64,000 nucleotides of DNA from Marvinbryantia sp. (GTDB lineage Bacteria > Bacillota > Clostridia > Lachnospirales > Lachnospiraceae): assembly GCA_016297895.1 (NCBI GenBank), contig JAEDFS010000004.1, forward strand, positions 1-64,000, read 5' to 3'. How positions within the stretch are numbered: the first letter of the stretch is position 1; each line of letters starts with the position of its first letter. Below the pieces are notes generated by a model, which had not been told where the DNA came from, did not search any database, and saw only the letters and a program-made list of their open reading frames with translations. Below, one piece after another: positions 42,639 to 51,779 of the stretch. The position numbers and the translations under genes are program-made.

Positions 42639-43808
42639 TTACTTATTATTTTTTTCCAGGAAACGATGAATTCTGTCAGAAGGATTCAGCAGGTGGCTGA
42701 TGGATTCATCGTGATTCAGGTTATCAATAATATAGGCCAGATATTTACTCATATCACAGCTGGTATAGTAGGGACGCTCCAGCAGTTCCGGAGTCTGATA
42801 TACCAGATTGGTAGTCAACAGATAGTCAAAGAGTCCGTCTTCATAGGCCTTATCAAATTTGGACAGTCCATTGGTGAAAAGTCCGAAGGTGGAGCAGAGG
42901 AAGATCCGTCCTGCTTTCCGGTTTTTCAGAGCCTGAGCGACCTCCAGCATACTGTCACCGGAGGAGATCATATCATCGATGATGACCATGTCCTTGCCCT
43001 CCACATTGGTGCCCAGAAACTCATGAGCAACGATAGGATTGCGTCCGTCTACGATGCGGGAGTAATCTCTTCTCTTGTAGAACATACCCATGTCCAGACC
43101 AAGTACGTTGGCCATATATACGGCACGGCTCATGGCACCTTCATCGGGGCTGATGATCATCATGGTATTTTTATCAATATGAAGATCCGGTGCGGCTTTA
43201 AACAATCCCTTGATGAACTGATAGGTCGGCTGGATCGTCTCGAATCCATGGAGAGGAATCGCATTCTGTACACGGGGGTCGTGAGCGTCGAAGGTCAGAA
43301 TATTATCTACGCCCATCCGTGTCAGTTCCTGGAGTGCAAGAGCACAGTCCAGAGATTCTCTGCCGTTTCTCTTGTGCTGTCTGCTTTCATAGAGGAAAGG
43401 CATGATGACGGTGATTCTCTTGGCCTTGCCTTCCGCAGCGGCAATGATACGTTTCAGATCCTGAAAATGATCGTCTGGAGACATATGATTGACATGGCCG
43501 CCCAGGCTGTAGGTCAAGCTGTAATTGCATACATCTACCAGAATATACAGGTCATCTCCGCGAACAGAATCCGTGATAATGCCTTTGGCTTCTCCGGAGC
43601 CGAAACGCGGAACTTTTGCATCTACAATATAGCTGTCCCGCTGATATTCACGGGAGATAAGAGGTGATTCGTGCTTGAGAACCCGGTCTTTTCTCCAGGA
43701 AAGCAGGTGCTGGTCAATCTTTTGTCCCAGAAGTCTGCTGCTTTCCAGGGGAATGAGTCCCAGAGATCCAACAGGTATTGTATCAAACTTACGTTCATCC
43801 GTCAGCAT
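42639..43808 (-). CDS. prs: Ribose-phosphate pyrophosphokinase (PRPP synthetase), long variant
   Basis: 389 residues, makes PRPP from ribose-5-phosphate and ATP. Recognisable parts: MPFLYESRQHKRNGRESLDCALALQELTRMG (split, ATP loop), TFDAHDPRVQNAIP, MMIISPDEGAMSRAVYMA and the PRPP-binding VIIDDMISSGDSM. It is about 70 residues longer than the standard enzyme and differs at the PRPP loop (DDMISSGDS rather than DDMIDTGGT), as in a divergent Clostridial branch. It is downstream of the DnaI-like gene but has its own promoter. Confidence 0.9.
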   Translation of the reverse strand: MLTDERKFDTIPVGSLGLIPLESSRLLGQKIDQHLLSWRKDRVLKHESPLISREYQRDSYIVDAKVPRFGSGEAKGIITDSVRGDDLYILVDVCNYSLTYSLGGHVNHMSPDDHFQDLKRIIAAAEGKAKRITVIMPFLYESRQHKRNGRESLDCALALQELTRMGVDNILTFDAHDPRVQNAIPLHGFETIQPTYQFIKGLFKAAPDLHIDKNTMMIISPDEGAMSRAVYMANVLGLDMGMFYKRRDYSRIVDGRNPIVAHEFLGTNVEGKDMVIIDDMISSGDSMLEVAQALKNRKAGRIFLCSTFGLFTNGLSKFDKAYEDGLFDYLLTTNLVYQTPELLERPYYTSCDMSKYLAYIIDNLNHDESISHLLNPSDRIHRFLEKNNK

Positions 43809-43881
43809 TTGTAATCCTCCGTATTATTCTTATATGGTAAATCGGTAATTGGAATGTCTTTGTTTTTGGACATCCTACATT

Positions 43882-43910
43882 ATTATAGTAACTTGTGTCC
43901 GGTTAATCAA
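43882..43910 (-). promoter_or_regulatory. Promoter of prs
   Basis: On the minus strand TTGATT (43905-43910), a 17-bp spacer and TATAAT (43882-43887), immediately after the stop of the DnaI-like gene, with a 70-bp leader. Confidence 0.75.
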
Positions 43911-43913
43911 GGA

Positions 43914-44942
43914 CTATTCCTGGTAAAAGCCGGTTTTTTTACCGAAATTTTTACCGGAAATCTGCTGCAGCCGCTTCTGCAGCCGGATATCATTTCCAAA
44001 AAGCTTGATCATGGTAAAATGATTGGAGATTCTGGAAAAAATACGTTCCGAGTAGGTGTCGGCAAAGATATCCAGAGGAAGATTGGTGGATATGATCGTC
44101 GATTTCTGTCGTGTCAGCCGTTCATTGAGACAGAGAAACAGCTCTGAATTCACAAAAGAATTGGTCAGTTCTGTTCCAAGGTCATCGATGATCAGAAGAT
44201 CACAGTCATAGATATGATCCGTAAACCCATCATCCTCCGTATGCCGTTCAAACCGTTTCCTGGCAAACAGCTCGAAAAGCTTCTGCGAAGAAAAGTATAC
44301 AACAGAATGGGTGCTCTCGATCAGCTCCCGTGCAATACAGTGGGAGAGGAAGGTCTTGCCCACACCCGTGTCTCCGTAAAAGAACAGATTGGAAGGAGAA
44401 GCGTCAAAGTCCCGGATAAACTGATGACAGGTCTCTACGGCTTTTTTCATACGCTCCAGAGATGACACATTGGTTTTGGGATCCCGGATATCATCGGAGT
44501 AATAGTCATAGGAAAGGAAATCAAAATTTTCCTTTTCCAGGACCGGACGGATATTGGACTGGTCATAAAGCAGCTCAATCTCGGCTTTTTTAAAGCAGCG
44601 GCATTTCTGACCGTTGATAAAGCCGCTGTCCTGACAGTCCGGGCAGTCATAAGAAAGATTCAGGTAATCTTCGGGATACCCGGCATCTCTTAAGATCTGT
44701 GCCCGTTCTTCTCCGAGAACACGGATCTGTTCCTTCAGCCTGGGAAGAGCCTGCTCATCTCCCGCAAGGAGACGGCGTCCGCAGGAGACACTCAGGGAGG
44801 CCACTTCGTCGTCAATTTCCTTTAAACGGGGAAATCTGGAAAAAGCATCCCGTACTCTGTCTTCTTTTTCCCGGCGATGAACAGACTGCCTGCGCTGGTA
44901 ATCCCGGATGATGGAATCATATTGGGAATTGTTCAGTGACAC
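43914..44942 (-). CDS. DnaC/DnaI-type helicase loader ATPase
   Basis: 342 residues. N-terminal helical and cysteine-bearing part with CPDCQDSGFINGQKCRCFKKAE (about 115-136, zinc-binding), then the AAA+ domain with Walker A FFYGDTGVGKTFLSHCIA, LLIIDDLGTE (Walker B) and the arginine-bearing STNLPLD region. It loads the replicative helicase at origins or restart sites. The start is 27 bp after the DnaD-domain gene, giving a two-gene replication unit. Confidence 0.9.
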   Translation of the reverse strand: MSLNNSQYDSIIRDYQRRQSVHRREKEDRVRDAFSRFPRLKEIDDEVASLSVSCGRRLLAGDEQALPRLKEQIRVLGEERAQILRDAGYPEDYLNLSYDCPDCQDSGFINGQKCRCFKKAEIELLYDQSNIRPVLEKENFDFLSYDYYSDDIRDPKTNVSSLERMKKAVETCHQFIRDFDASPSNLFFYGDTGVGKTFLSHCIARELIESTHSVVYFSSQKLFELFARKRFERHTEDDGFTDHIYDCDLLIIDDLGTELTNSFVNSELFLCLNERLTRQKSTIISTNLPLDIFADTYSERIFSRISNHFTMIKLFGNDIRLQKRLQQISGKNFGKKTGFYQE

Positions 44943-44969
44943 TGAAATAACCTCCTTTCGCCCCTGGTA

Positions 44970-46106
44970 TCAGCAGTCCAGTAACTGCTGTTCCAGCTGG
45001 TCAAAATCATATTTCCTCTGCGGAAAATTGTTGAATTTATTGGAAGCAGCTTTTGGCCTGGAAGCAGCGGATGCTTCTTCCTGAGGAGATGCTTTGGGAG
45101 CCGGTTTGTCCAGTTTTTCGATATCGGCCAGACTGTGTACCCCCATATCCTTCCAGCCGGAAAGAATTTTGTCTGCATACTGGAAATTGGGTGTGTGAGT
45201 CCGATTGATCGTTCGTCTGCAGGCTTCCAGGACTACATCCGTGGAAAAACCGTATTCCCGGAACCAGCGTGACATCTGTTCAATCTCCGCCTGTGCAGGC
45301 CCCCGGCCCTGAATGCCGAAGGCATTCAGAACGGTATAATAGTCCCGGTGATACAGGTTAGTGTCCTTTTTGGCCTGGGAAACGGTGGTGATTCCCTGAG
45401 AGGCCCATTCCAGAGCCACCTTCCGGATGTAGTTGATGCTCCGTTTCCCTTTGGACACACAGTATTCGATCAGATACTCGATGAGATCAAAGGAAAAATG
45501 CAGCTCGTCATAAAAATAAAGAATATGATTGACTTCCGTACTGCTCAGCGTCTTGGCAAGGTACTGTTCCGCAATATATAAAAGCTGCTGCACTTCCTCC
45601 TGCTGGGACAGCTCTTTTTTTCTCTGCAGGGAAACGGTAAATCTGGAAGGGGAGACGGAAGCTGCCGAAGACGGGGAAGCAGCTGTACTGCGTCCGGCTG
45701 TCATGGTGCGGTCCGGCTCCATAGGGCTGTCCGGTCCGGAACTGTGATCGGGAACGGCCTGTTCCAGTCGATCTGCATAACGTTCCAGCCGCTTCTGGCG
45801 GTTTTCGGAAAAACTTTCGTCCGTAAAAGCAATATCTGTCAGGATCCCTTCGCTATCATAGGTCAGAGAAAGAAGATGAAGCTTTTCCCAGTAGGCCAGG
45901 GCACGCTTCACATCATTTTCTGTATGATTGAAGGTGTCCGCAATGGAAGAAAGAGAAATATCTCTGTCTGAGGCGGAGCAATGGAGAAGATAGAGATAGA
46001 TCTTTACAAATTCTCCGTTGGCGGAAACCATATACTGTTCGATAAACTGATTATGTACCAGCGTAAAATCGTTGGCGCTGAATTTATGTAATGTCAAATG
46101 ATTCAC
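44970..46106 (-). CDS. DnaD-domain replication initiation protein
   Basis: 378 residues. An N-terminal winged-helix part (residues 1-90: GEFVKIYLYLLHCSASDRDISLSSIADTFNHTENDV, split) and a C-terminal DnaD domain ending in YADKILSGWKDMGVHSLADI, the conserved YxxxIxxxW motif. A Ser/Ala-rich linker separates them. DnaD/DnaB-type proteins bridge DnaA at the origin with helicase loading by DnaI, the next gene. GTG 46106 is preferred since GAGGG is 8 bases upstream; TTG 46112 is too close. Confidence 0.88.
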   Translation of the reverse strand: MNHLTLHKFSANDFTLVHNQFIEQYMVSANGEFVKIYLYLLHCSASDRDISLSSIADTFNHTENDVKRALAYWEKLHLLSLTYDSEGILTDIAFTDESFSENRQKRLERYADRLEQAVPDHSSGPDSPMEPDRTMTAGRSTAASPSSAASVSPSRFTVSLQRKKELSQQEEVQQLLYIAEQYLAKTLSSTEVNHILYFYDELHFSFDLIEYLIEYCVSKGKRSINYIRKVALEWASQGITTVSQAKKDTNLYHRDYYTVLNAFGIQGRGPAQAEIEQMSRWFREYGFSTDVVLEACRRTINRTHTPNFQYADKILSGWKDMGVHSLADIEKLDKPAPKASPQEEASAASRPKAASNKFNNFPQRKYDFDQLEQQLLDC

Positions 46107-46131
46107 CTTCAAATCCCTCGTGAAAATTCAG

Positions 46132-46149
46132 GTACGCCTTTTGGCGTAC
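46132..46149. repeat. Short palindrome shared with the 3.8-kb intergenic region
   Basis: GTACGCC (46132-46138), TTTT, GGCGTAC (46143-46149). The same 7-bp arms occur at 3791-3807 with a different loop. It lies in the leader of the DnaD-domain gene. Confidence 0.6.
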
Positions 46150-46233
46150 GATCCGGTTAAAAAGAAGTGACTGCATCAGCAGCGGAACCGTACATCAGGT
46201 CTCATATGTGTTCGACTTGATTTCTGGAAACCC

Positions 46234-46262
46234 AGTATAACACAGCTTCTCCAAAAAGAAAA
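46234..46262 (-). promoter_or_regulatory. Likely promoter of the DnaD-DnaI operon
   Basis: On the minus strand TATACT (46234-46239) with TTTTCT (46257-46262) 17 bp upstream. The -35 is weak. The DnaA-box cluster begins about 35 bp further upstream. Confidence 0.5.
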
Positions 46263-46297
46263 CAGAGAGTTATACCATGGAAATAAGGCTTTTTCCG

Positions 46298-46324
46298 TGT
46301 GGAAAATGTGGAAAATGTGGATAA
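46298..46324 (+). promoter_or_regulatory. DnaA-box cluster A: three contiguous 9-mers
   Basis: TGTGGAAAA (46298-46306), TGTGGAAAA (46307-46315) and TGTGGATAA (46316-46324) follow each other with no gap and in one orientation. Each fits the DnaA box TTWTNCACA on the complementary strand, and the last is the perfect TTATCCACA. Confidence 0.8.
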
Positions 46325-46460
46325 CTGTGAGGAAAAACTATTATTGTAAACAGAGAAAGGTCGGAAAAGTCAGATTTTGTCGAAGAAACAGAGATTCTGG
46401 AAAAAAAGTTATGTCTACAACACGGACAGAAAAAAATCCACATGTTTTTGCGACAATGGA

Positions 46461-46500
46461 TGTGCATAAACATGTGGATAATGTGGATAACTGTGCAAAA
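46461..46500 (+). promoter_or_regulatory. DnaA-box cluster B: four 9-mers
   Basis: TGTGCATAA (46461-46469), TGTGGATAA (46473-46481), TGTGGATAA (46482-46490) and TGTGCAAAA (46492-46500), all in the same orientation as cluster A. Two are perfect DnaA boxes and adjoin directly; the others fit TTWTNCACA. Confidence 0.8.
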
Positions 46501-46546
46501 CACAGATAGTTATTGGATTTTATGGTGTGTATAAGATTTTTGAAGG

Positions 46547-47926
46547 TTACTGTCCAAGAAGATGTTCGCCGATCTTTACCACGTCTCCGGCTCCCATGGT
46601 GATCACCATATCACCGGAAACACAGTTTTCCAGGAGGAAGTTCTCGATCTCGTCGAAGGACGGGAAATACCAGACTTCCTTTCCCAGAGCAGAGATCTTT
46701 TCCGCAAGGGTGCGGGAGCTGATTCCGAGATTGTCGGTCTCCCTTGCGGCGTAGATATCTGCCAGCACCACTTTATCTGCCAGGGTCAGGGCCTGGGCAA
46801 ATTCATCCATCAGGGCTTTTGTCCTGGTGTAGGTGTGCGGCTGAAAAACACACCAGAGCGTGTTGTGTGGGCAGTTTGCGGCTGCATGAAGGGTGGCGGC
46901 GATCTCTGTGGGATGATGAGCGTAATCATCGATCACAGTGACTCCCCCGATCTCTCCCTTGTGCTGGAAACGCCGGTCTGTTCCGGTAAAGGCGCTGATC
47001 CCTTCCTGCATCTGTTCTGCGGAAATGCCGAGAATATCACCGCAGGCCAGTGCTGCCACTGCGTTGTCTACATTATGGCTGCCCGGCACTTTTAAAGTAA
47101 AGTGTCCAAGACAGGTCCCTTCCTTCATCAGATCGAAAGAACCGCAGGCCTGGGAATCATAAGTGATATTTGCGGCGGAGTATCCGGCATTGTCTCCCCG
47201 GCCGTAATATATGATCCGGCAGGGCAGGCCTTCTGTAATCTCCTGTACATTGGGAATGGCCCCATTGATAATGAGGGTTCCGTCTGACGGAAGCTTTTCG
47301 GCGAAAAGGCGGAAAGAATGACGGATGTCATTCAGGTCTTTGAAAAAGTCAAGATGGTCGGCATCGATATTCAGAATGATGCTGATCTTCGGGAAAAAGT
47401 CCAGAAAGCTGTTGGTGTATTCACAGGCCTCTGTCAGGAAGATCCGGTCTGACCCTACCCGGATGTTGCCATGGATGGCCGGAAGGATCCCTCCCACAGA
47501 AATAGTGGGATCCGTATCTGCCGAGAGCAGGATATGGGAAACCATGGATGTGGTCGTTGTCTTGCCATGAGTGCCGGCAACGGCAATGGGAATCTGATAG
47601 TTTGTCATCAGCTGACCCAGAAGCTCCGCTCTGGTCATGAGCGGAATCTGTCTTCTGAGGCTCTCCGCATATTCCGGATTGTCCGGATGAATGGCAGCGG
47701 TATAGACTACCAGCCGGGTCCCTTCCGCTATATTGGAAGCACGCTGTCCGATGCAGATCCTGGCACCGGAAGCGGCCAGCCAGTCGGTGAGAGGGGATGC
47801 GCTGCGGTCAGAACCGGAAACGGGAAAGCCCCGGTCTAAAAGAACTGCGGCCAGGCCGCTCATGCTGATTCCGCCGATCCCGATAAAATGTACATGAATG
47901 GGTTTTTGAAAATCTATCTGATACAT
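46547..47926 (-). CDS. murC: UDP-N-acetylmuramate-L-alanine ligase
   Basis: 459 residues. Adds L-alanine to UDP-MurNAc in peptidoglycan synthesis. N-terminal HFIGIGGISMSGLAAVLLDRGFPVSGSD (split; UDP-binding), ATP loop VAGTHGKTTTTSMVSHIL (near residues 115-132), TDRRFQHKG and DDYAHHPTEI are all diagnostic. Its 3' end abuts the DnaA-box region. Confidence 0.96.
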   Translation of the reverse strand: MYQIDFQKPIHVHFIGIGGISMSGLAAVLLDRGFPVSGSDRSASPLTDWLAASGARICIGQRASNIAEGTRLVVYTAAIHPDNPEYAESLRRQIPLMTRAELLGQLMTNYQIPIAVAGTHGKTTTTSMVSHILLSADTDPTISVGGILPAIHGNIRVGSDRIFLTEACEYTNSFLDFFPKISIILNIDADHLDFFKDLNDIRHSFRLFAEKLPSDGTLIINGAIPNVQEITEGLPCRIIYYGRGDNAGYSAANITYDSQACGSFDLMKEGTCLGHFTLKVPGSHNVDNAVAALACGDILGISAEQMQEGISAFTGTDRRFQHKGEIGGVTVIDDYAHHPTEIAATLHAAANCPHNTLWCVFQPHTYTRTKALMDEFAQALTLADKVVLADIYAARETDNLGISSRTLAEKISALGKEVWYFPSFDEIENFLLENCVSGDMVITMGAGDVVKIGEHLLGQ

Positions 47927-48274
47927 AGAGAAATCTCCTTTGAATTAACAGATGCACAGCATCCGGATTTTCTTTATCATACCTCAAAAAAGGAAAAAAG
48001 AAAAGCATAAAGGCGTAAATAGTGCATAATAGATAAAGCGAAGCGGTTCAAATTTGAACATAACATACAAAAACGACAAATTAAGAACGAAAATGTGAGA
48101 AAAATGGAAAAAAATGTAAAGAATAATACCGAAAAAACAATGAAAATGTGGATATTTTTTGTAAAATGTGTGTAAGTGATAATTGCTATTTCGAAAACCT
48201 GTGCTATAATTAAGGTATTAAAGTTGTAAAGCAGCTTTAGGAGGAATCATTAGAAAACAGCGAGAGGTGATAAC
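47927..48274 (+). promoter_or_regulatory. AT-rich divergent region of murC and glgC with glgC promoter
   Basis: About 350 bp without genes. A perfect 12-bp palindrome TTCAAATTTGAA lies at 48047-48058. The glgC promoter is TTGCTA (48183-48188), a 16-bp spacer and TATAAT (48205-48210). On the minus strand a TATGAT box near 47977 may serve murC. Confidence 0.6.
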
Positions 48275-49549
48275 GTGCTTAAGAAAGAAATGATTGCAAT
48301 GTTGCTTGCAGGCGGACAGGGAAGCCGCCTCGGTGTACTGACATCGAAAGTTGCCAAACCGGCAGTTACCTTCGGCGGAAAATATCGGATTATTGATTTC
48401 CCGTTAAGTAACTGTATTAATTCCGGCGTCGATACCGTGGGAGTGCTGACTCAGTATCAGCCCCTTCGCCTGAATACCCATATCGGGATCGGTATTCCGT
48501 GGGATCTGGACCGGAATATCGGAGGCGTGAGTATTCTTCCCCCTTATGAAAAAAGTACAGATACAGAATGGTATACAGGTACTGCCAATGCGATCTACCA
48601 GAATCTGACCTATATGGAGATGTTTAATCCCGAGTATGTGCTGATTCTCGGAGGAGACCATATTTACAAAATGGATTATGAAGTGATGCTGGATTTCCAT
48701 AAGGCCAGCGGTGCGGCGGTAAGTATCGCCGTGATGCCGGTGCCCTGGGAAGAAGCCAGCCGTTTCGGAGTGGTGGTAGCAGATGAGAACAGCCGGATCA
48801 CGGAATTCCAGGAAAAACCGAAGGAACCCAAGAGCAATCTGGCTTCCATGGGAATTTATATTTTTACCTGGAGTGTGCTGCGGGAGGCATTGATCGCCAA
48901 CGCAAGTGTACCCGGATGTGATTTTGGAAAACATGTGATCCCCTATTGTTTTGACAAGGGCGAGAAGCTGGTGGCTTATGAGTATAATGGTTACTGGAAG
49001 GATGTGGGAACCTTAAGCTCCTACTGGGAGGCCAATATGGAGCTGATCGACATTATTCCGGAGTTCAATCTTTATGAGGAATTCTGGAAGATCTATACTT
49101 CCAGCGAGATCATTCCGCCCCAGTACATAGCAGAGGATGCAAAGATCGAGAAGAGTATCATCGGTGACGGTACGGAAATATACGGTGAAGTGAGAAGTTC
49201 TGTGATCGGAGCAGGTGTGACCATAAAGCCGGGAGCTGTGGTGAGGGATTCCATTATTATGAAAGGAACGGTGATCGGAGAAAATGCGGTCATTGACCGG
49301 GCGATCATCGCAGAAAATGTAACGGTAGGCGATGCAGTGGTGATGGGAATCGGAGAAGAAGTTCCCAACAGATTCAAACCCGGAGTCTATGCAGGCGGAC
49401 TGGTCACCATAGGTGAGAACAGTGTGATTCCGTCGGATGTGAAGATTGGAAAGAATACGGCCATTTCCGGTATTACCGGTCCGGAAGATTATCCTGAAGG
49501 CATTTTGGAGAGCGGCGAATCTATTATTAAGGATGGTGACGTAGTATGA
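48275..49549 (+). CDS. glgC: Glucose-1-phosphate adenylyltransferase, catalytic subunit
   Basis: 424 residues. Makes ADP-glucose for glycogen. Nucleotidyltransferase loop [16 protein letters not shown] (residues 8-23), substrate motifs GTANAIYQN and [32 protein letters not shown], and a C-terminal left-handed beta-helix. GTG start after GAGAGGTG. It overlaps glgD by 4 bp. Confidence 0.95.
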   Translation: MLKKEMIAMLLAGGQGSRLGVLTSKVAKPAVTFGGKYRIIDFPLSNCINSGVDTVGVLTQYQPLRLNTHIGIGIPWDLDRNIGGVSILPPYEKSTDTEWYTGTANAIYQNLTYMEMFNPEYVLILGGDHIYKMDYEVMLDFHKASGAAVSIAVMPVPWEEASRFGVVVADENSRITEFQEKPKEPKSNLASMGIYIFTWSVLREALIANASVPGCDFGKHVIPYCFDKGEKLVAYEYNGYWKDVGTLSSYWEANMELIDIIPEFNLYEEFWKIYTSSEIIPPQYIAEDAKIEKSIIGDGTEIYGEVRSSVIGAGVTIKPGAVVRDSIIMKGTVIGENAVIDRAIIAENVTVGDAVVMGIGEEVPNRFKPGVYAGGLVTIGENSVIPSDVKIGKNTAISGITGPEDYPEGILESGESIIKDGDVV

Positions 49550-50664
49550 GAGCGGTAGGTATCATTTTAGCAGGCGGAAATAACCAGAGAATGCGGGAAT
49601 TGTCCAATAAAAGAGCCATTGCGGCTATGCCGGTTGCAGGAAGCTACCGCAGCATTGATTTTTCACTGAGCAATATGACAAATTCCGGGATCCAGAAGGT
49701 AGCTGTGCTGACACAGTACAATTCCAGATCACTGAACGAGCACTTAAGTTCTTCCAAATGGTGGGATTTCGGAAGAAAACAGGGCGGACTGTTCGTATTC
49801 ACCCCCACCATTACGGTCGGAAATAATTTCTGGTTCCGGGGAACGGCAGACGCCATTGCTCAGAATCTGGATTTTCTGAAGAAAAGCCATGAACCCTATG
49901 TGGTGATCGCATCCGGTGACTGTGTATACAAGCTGGATTATAACAGAGTGCTGGAATATCATATTGAGAAAAAGGCAGATATCACCGTAGTCTGCACAGA
50001 AGTTCCACAGGGAGATGATATCGGCAGATTCGGTGTGCTCCGCATGAACGAGGACGGACGGATCACCGATTTTGAAGAAAAACCGGTGGCAGCATCAGGC
50101 AATACGATCTCAGCAGGTATCTATGTGATCCGAAGAAGACAGCTGATCGAACTGATCGAAAAGGCGGCAGCGGAAGACCGGTACGATTTTGTACAGGATA
50201 TTCTGGTTCGTTATAAGAATCTGAAGAGGATCTACGGATACAGACTGGACACTTACTGGAGTAATATCTCGACAGTGGAGGCTTACTACCGGACCAATAT
50301 GGATTTCCTGAAACCGGATGTGAGAGATTATTTCTTCCGTCAGTATCCGGATGTATATTCCAGGATCGAGGATATGCCTCCCGCAAAATACAATCCGGGT
50401 GCAGCAGTGAGAAACAGTCTGGTTTCCGCTGGATGTATCATTAACGGTACGGTGGAAAATTCCGTACTGTTTAAGAAGGTCTTTGTGGGTGAAAATTGTG
50501 TGATCAAGAATTCCATCATACTGAATGATGTATATATCGGGGACAATACCTACATTGAAAACTGTATTGTGGAGAGCAGGGATACGATCCGGGCCAATTC
50601 TCACCATGTGGGAGAAGACGGAATCAAGATCGTAGTTGAGACCAATGAAAGATATGTTCTCTGA
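49546..50664 (+). CDS. glgD: Glucose-1-phosphate adenylyltransferase, regulatory subunit
   Basis: 372 residues. GlgC homologue lacking several catalytic features: the loop reads [25 protein letters not shown] and the ADP-sugar-site motif is altered ([10 protein letters not shown]). In Bacilli and Clostridia GlgD forms a heterotetramer with GlgC and raises its activity. ATGA overlap with glgC implies coupled translation at a fixed ratio. No other glycogen gene is here. Confidence 0.93.
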   Translation: MRAVGIILAGGNNQRMRELSNKRAIAAMPVAGSYRSIDFSLSNMTNSGIQKVAVLTQYNSRSLNEHLSSSKWWDFGRKQGGLFVFTPTITVGNNFWFRGTADAIAQNLDFLKKSHEPYVVIASGDCVYKLDYNRVLEYHIEKKADITVVCTEVPQGDDIGRFGVLRMNEDGRITDFEEKPVAASGNTISAGIYVIRRRQLIELIEKAAAEDRYDFVQDILVRYKNLKRIYGYRLDTYWSNISTVEAYYRTNMDFLKPDVRDYFFRQYPDVYSRIEDMPPAKYNPGAAVRNSLVSAGCIINGTVENSVLFKKVFVGENCVIKNSIILNDVYIGDNTYIENCIVESRDTIRANSHHVGEDGIKIVVETNERYVL

Positions 50665-50711
50665 TAGAAATGAGAAGATCGGCAAAAACAATATGATGAG
50701 AGGGTTGAATT

Positions 50712-50987
50712 ATGAATATTACAGATGTTAGGGTGCGTAAAGTTACAAAAGAAGGAAAAATGAAAGCAGTGGTATCCATCACCATCGATGATGAGTTTGT
50801 GATCCACGATATCAAAGTGATCGAGGGAGAAAAAGGAATGTTTATCGCCATGCCCAGCAGAAAGGCTTCTGACGGCGAGTATAAGGATATCGCACACCCG
50901 ATCAATTCCGCAACCCGCAGAAAGATCCAGGACATTATTCTGGAGAAGTATGCGATCGCTGCGGATGCGGAGGAGGAAGCAGAATAG
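50712..50987 (+). CDS. spoVG: SpoVG family regulator
   Basis: 91 residues. [11 protein letters not shown] at the start and [25 protein letters not shown] in the middle are the SpoVG signature. SpoVG is a small nucleic-acid-binding regulator affecting sporulation, division and virulence in Firmicutes. Its presence supports a Firmicute host. An AGAGGG site precedes the ATG. Confidence 0.95.
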   Translation: MNITDVRVRKVTKEGKMKAVVSITIDDEFVIHDIKVIEGEKGMFIAMPSRKASDGEYKDIAHPINSATRRKIQDIILEKYAIAADAEEEAE

Positions 50988-51050
50988 TTTCCCGCCGCAA
51001 CATTCATGAAAACATTTTTGAAATGTAAATAGAAATTGTATTTTACGGAA

Positions 51051-51092
51051 AAAACCGCTATACTGTGAGTAATGACATGGTATAGCGGTTTT
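51051..51092 (+). terminator. Terminator after spoVG
   Basis: A 13-bp perfect stem AAAACCGCTATAC (51051-51063) with GTATAGCGGTTTT (51080-51092), loop of 16 bases. Confidence 0.75.
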
Positions 51093-51178
51093 CATATATG
51101 GTGGAGGTGCCTGATGGGAGCCGAGGGACTTGACCCTTGACAACACAATTGGAAAAGAAAGAACAGGAGAAATGTGAC

Positions 51179-51748
51179 ATGTATATCATCGCAGGACTTG
51201 GCAATCCGGGAAGACAGTATGCCCATACCAGACATAATGTGGGATTTGATACCATTGATGTGCTGGCTGATAAGTACAGAATCGATGTGGAGAATAAGAA
51301 GTTTAAGGCTTTATACGGAAAAGGCATCATAGAGGGGCAGCGCGTTGTTCTGGCAAAGCCTCAGACCTATATGAACTTAAGCGGTGAAAGTATACGGGAA
51401 CTGATCGATTTTTATAAGATCGACGAATCAAAAGAACTGATCGTGATCTATGATGATATCAGCCTGGAACCGGGACAGCTTCGGATCCGGAAAAAAGGGA
51501 GTGCCGGCGGGCATAACGGAATCAAGAATATCATTGCCCATCTGGGAAGTCAGGAATTTCTCCGGGTGAAGGTGGGCGTGGGAGAAAAACCGAAAGGCTA
51601 TGATCTCGCCGATTATGTTCTGAGCCGTTTTCCGTCGGATGAGCGGGAACAGGTGGAGGAAGCGATGAAACGGGCGGCGGAAGCAGTGGTCAAAATGATG
51701 ACGGAAGATGTGGATGCGGCTATGAATGAATATAACAGGAAAGTATAG
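51179..51748 (+). CDS. pth: Peptidyl-tRNA hydrolase
   Basis: 189 residues. Recycles tRNA from prematurely released peptidyl-tRNA. IIAGLGNPGRQYAHTRHNVGFDTID (split, residues 3-27; catalytic His in RHNVGF), KPQTYMNLSGES, DDISLEPGQLRIRKKGSAGGHNGIKNI are all diagnostic. ATG 51179 follows AGGAGA. It lies 31 bp before mfd. Confidence 0.95.
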   Translation: MYIIAGLGNPGRQYAHTRHNVGFDTIDVLADKYRIDVENKKFKALYGKGIIEGQRVVLAKPQTYMNLSGESIRELIDFYKIDESKELIVIYDDISLEPGQLRIRKKGSAGGHNGIKNIIAHLGSQEFLRVKVGVGEKPKGYDLADYVLSRFPSDEREQVEEAMKRAAEAVVKMMTEDVDAAMNEYNRKV

Positions 51749-51779
51749 AAGTGCCCCGGGAAGGCACGGGAGGTAATTT

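Noticed and set aside
46298..46500. Calling the DnaA-box region the chromosomal origin oriC
   Set aside because: No dnaA, dnaN, recF or rnpA-type gene is nearby and no clear AT-rich unwinding element is visible, so only DnaA-box clusters are claimed.
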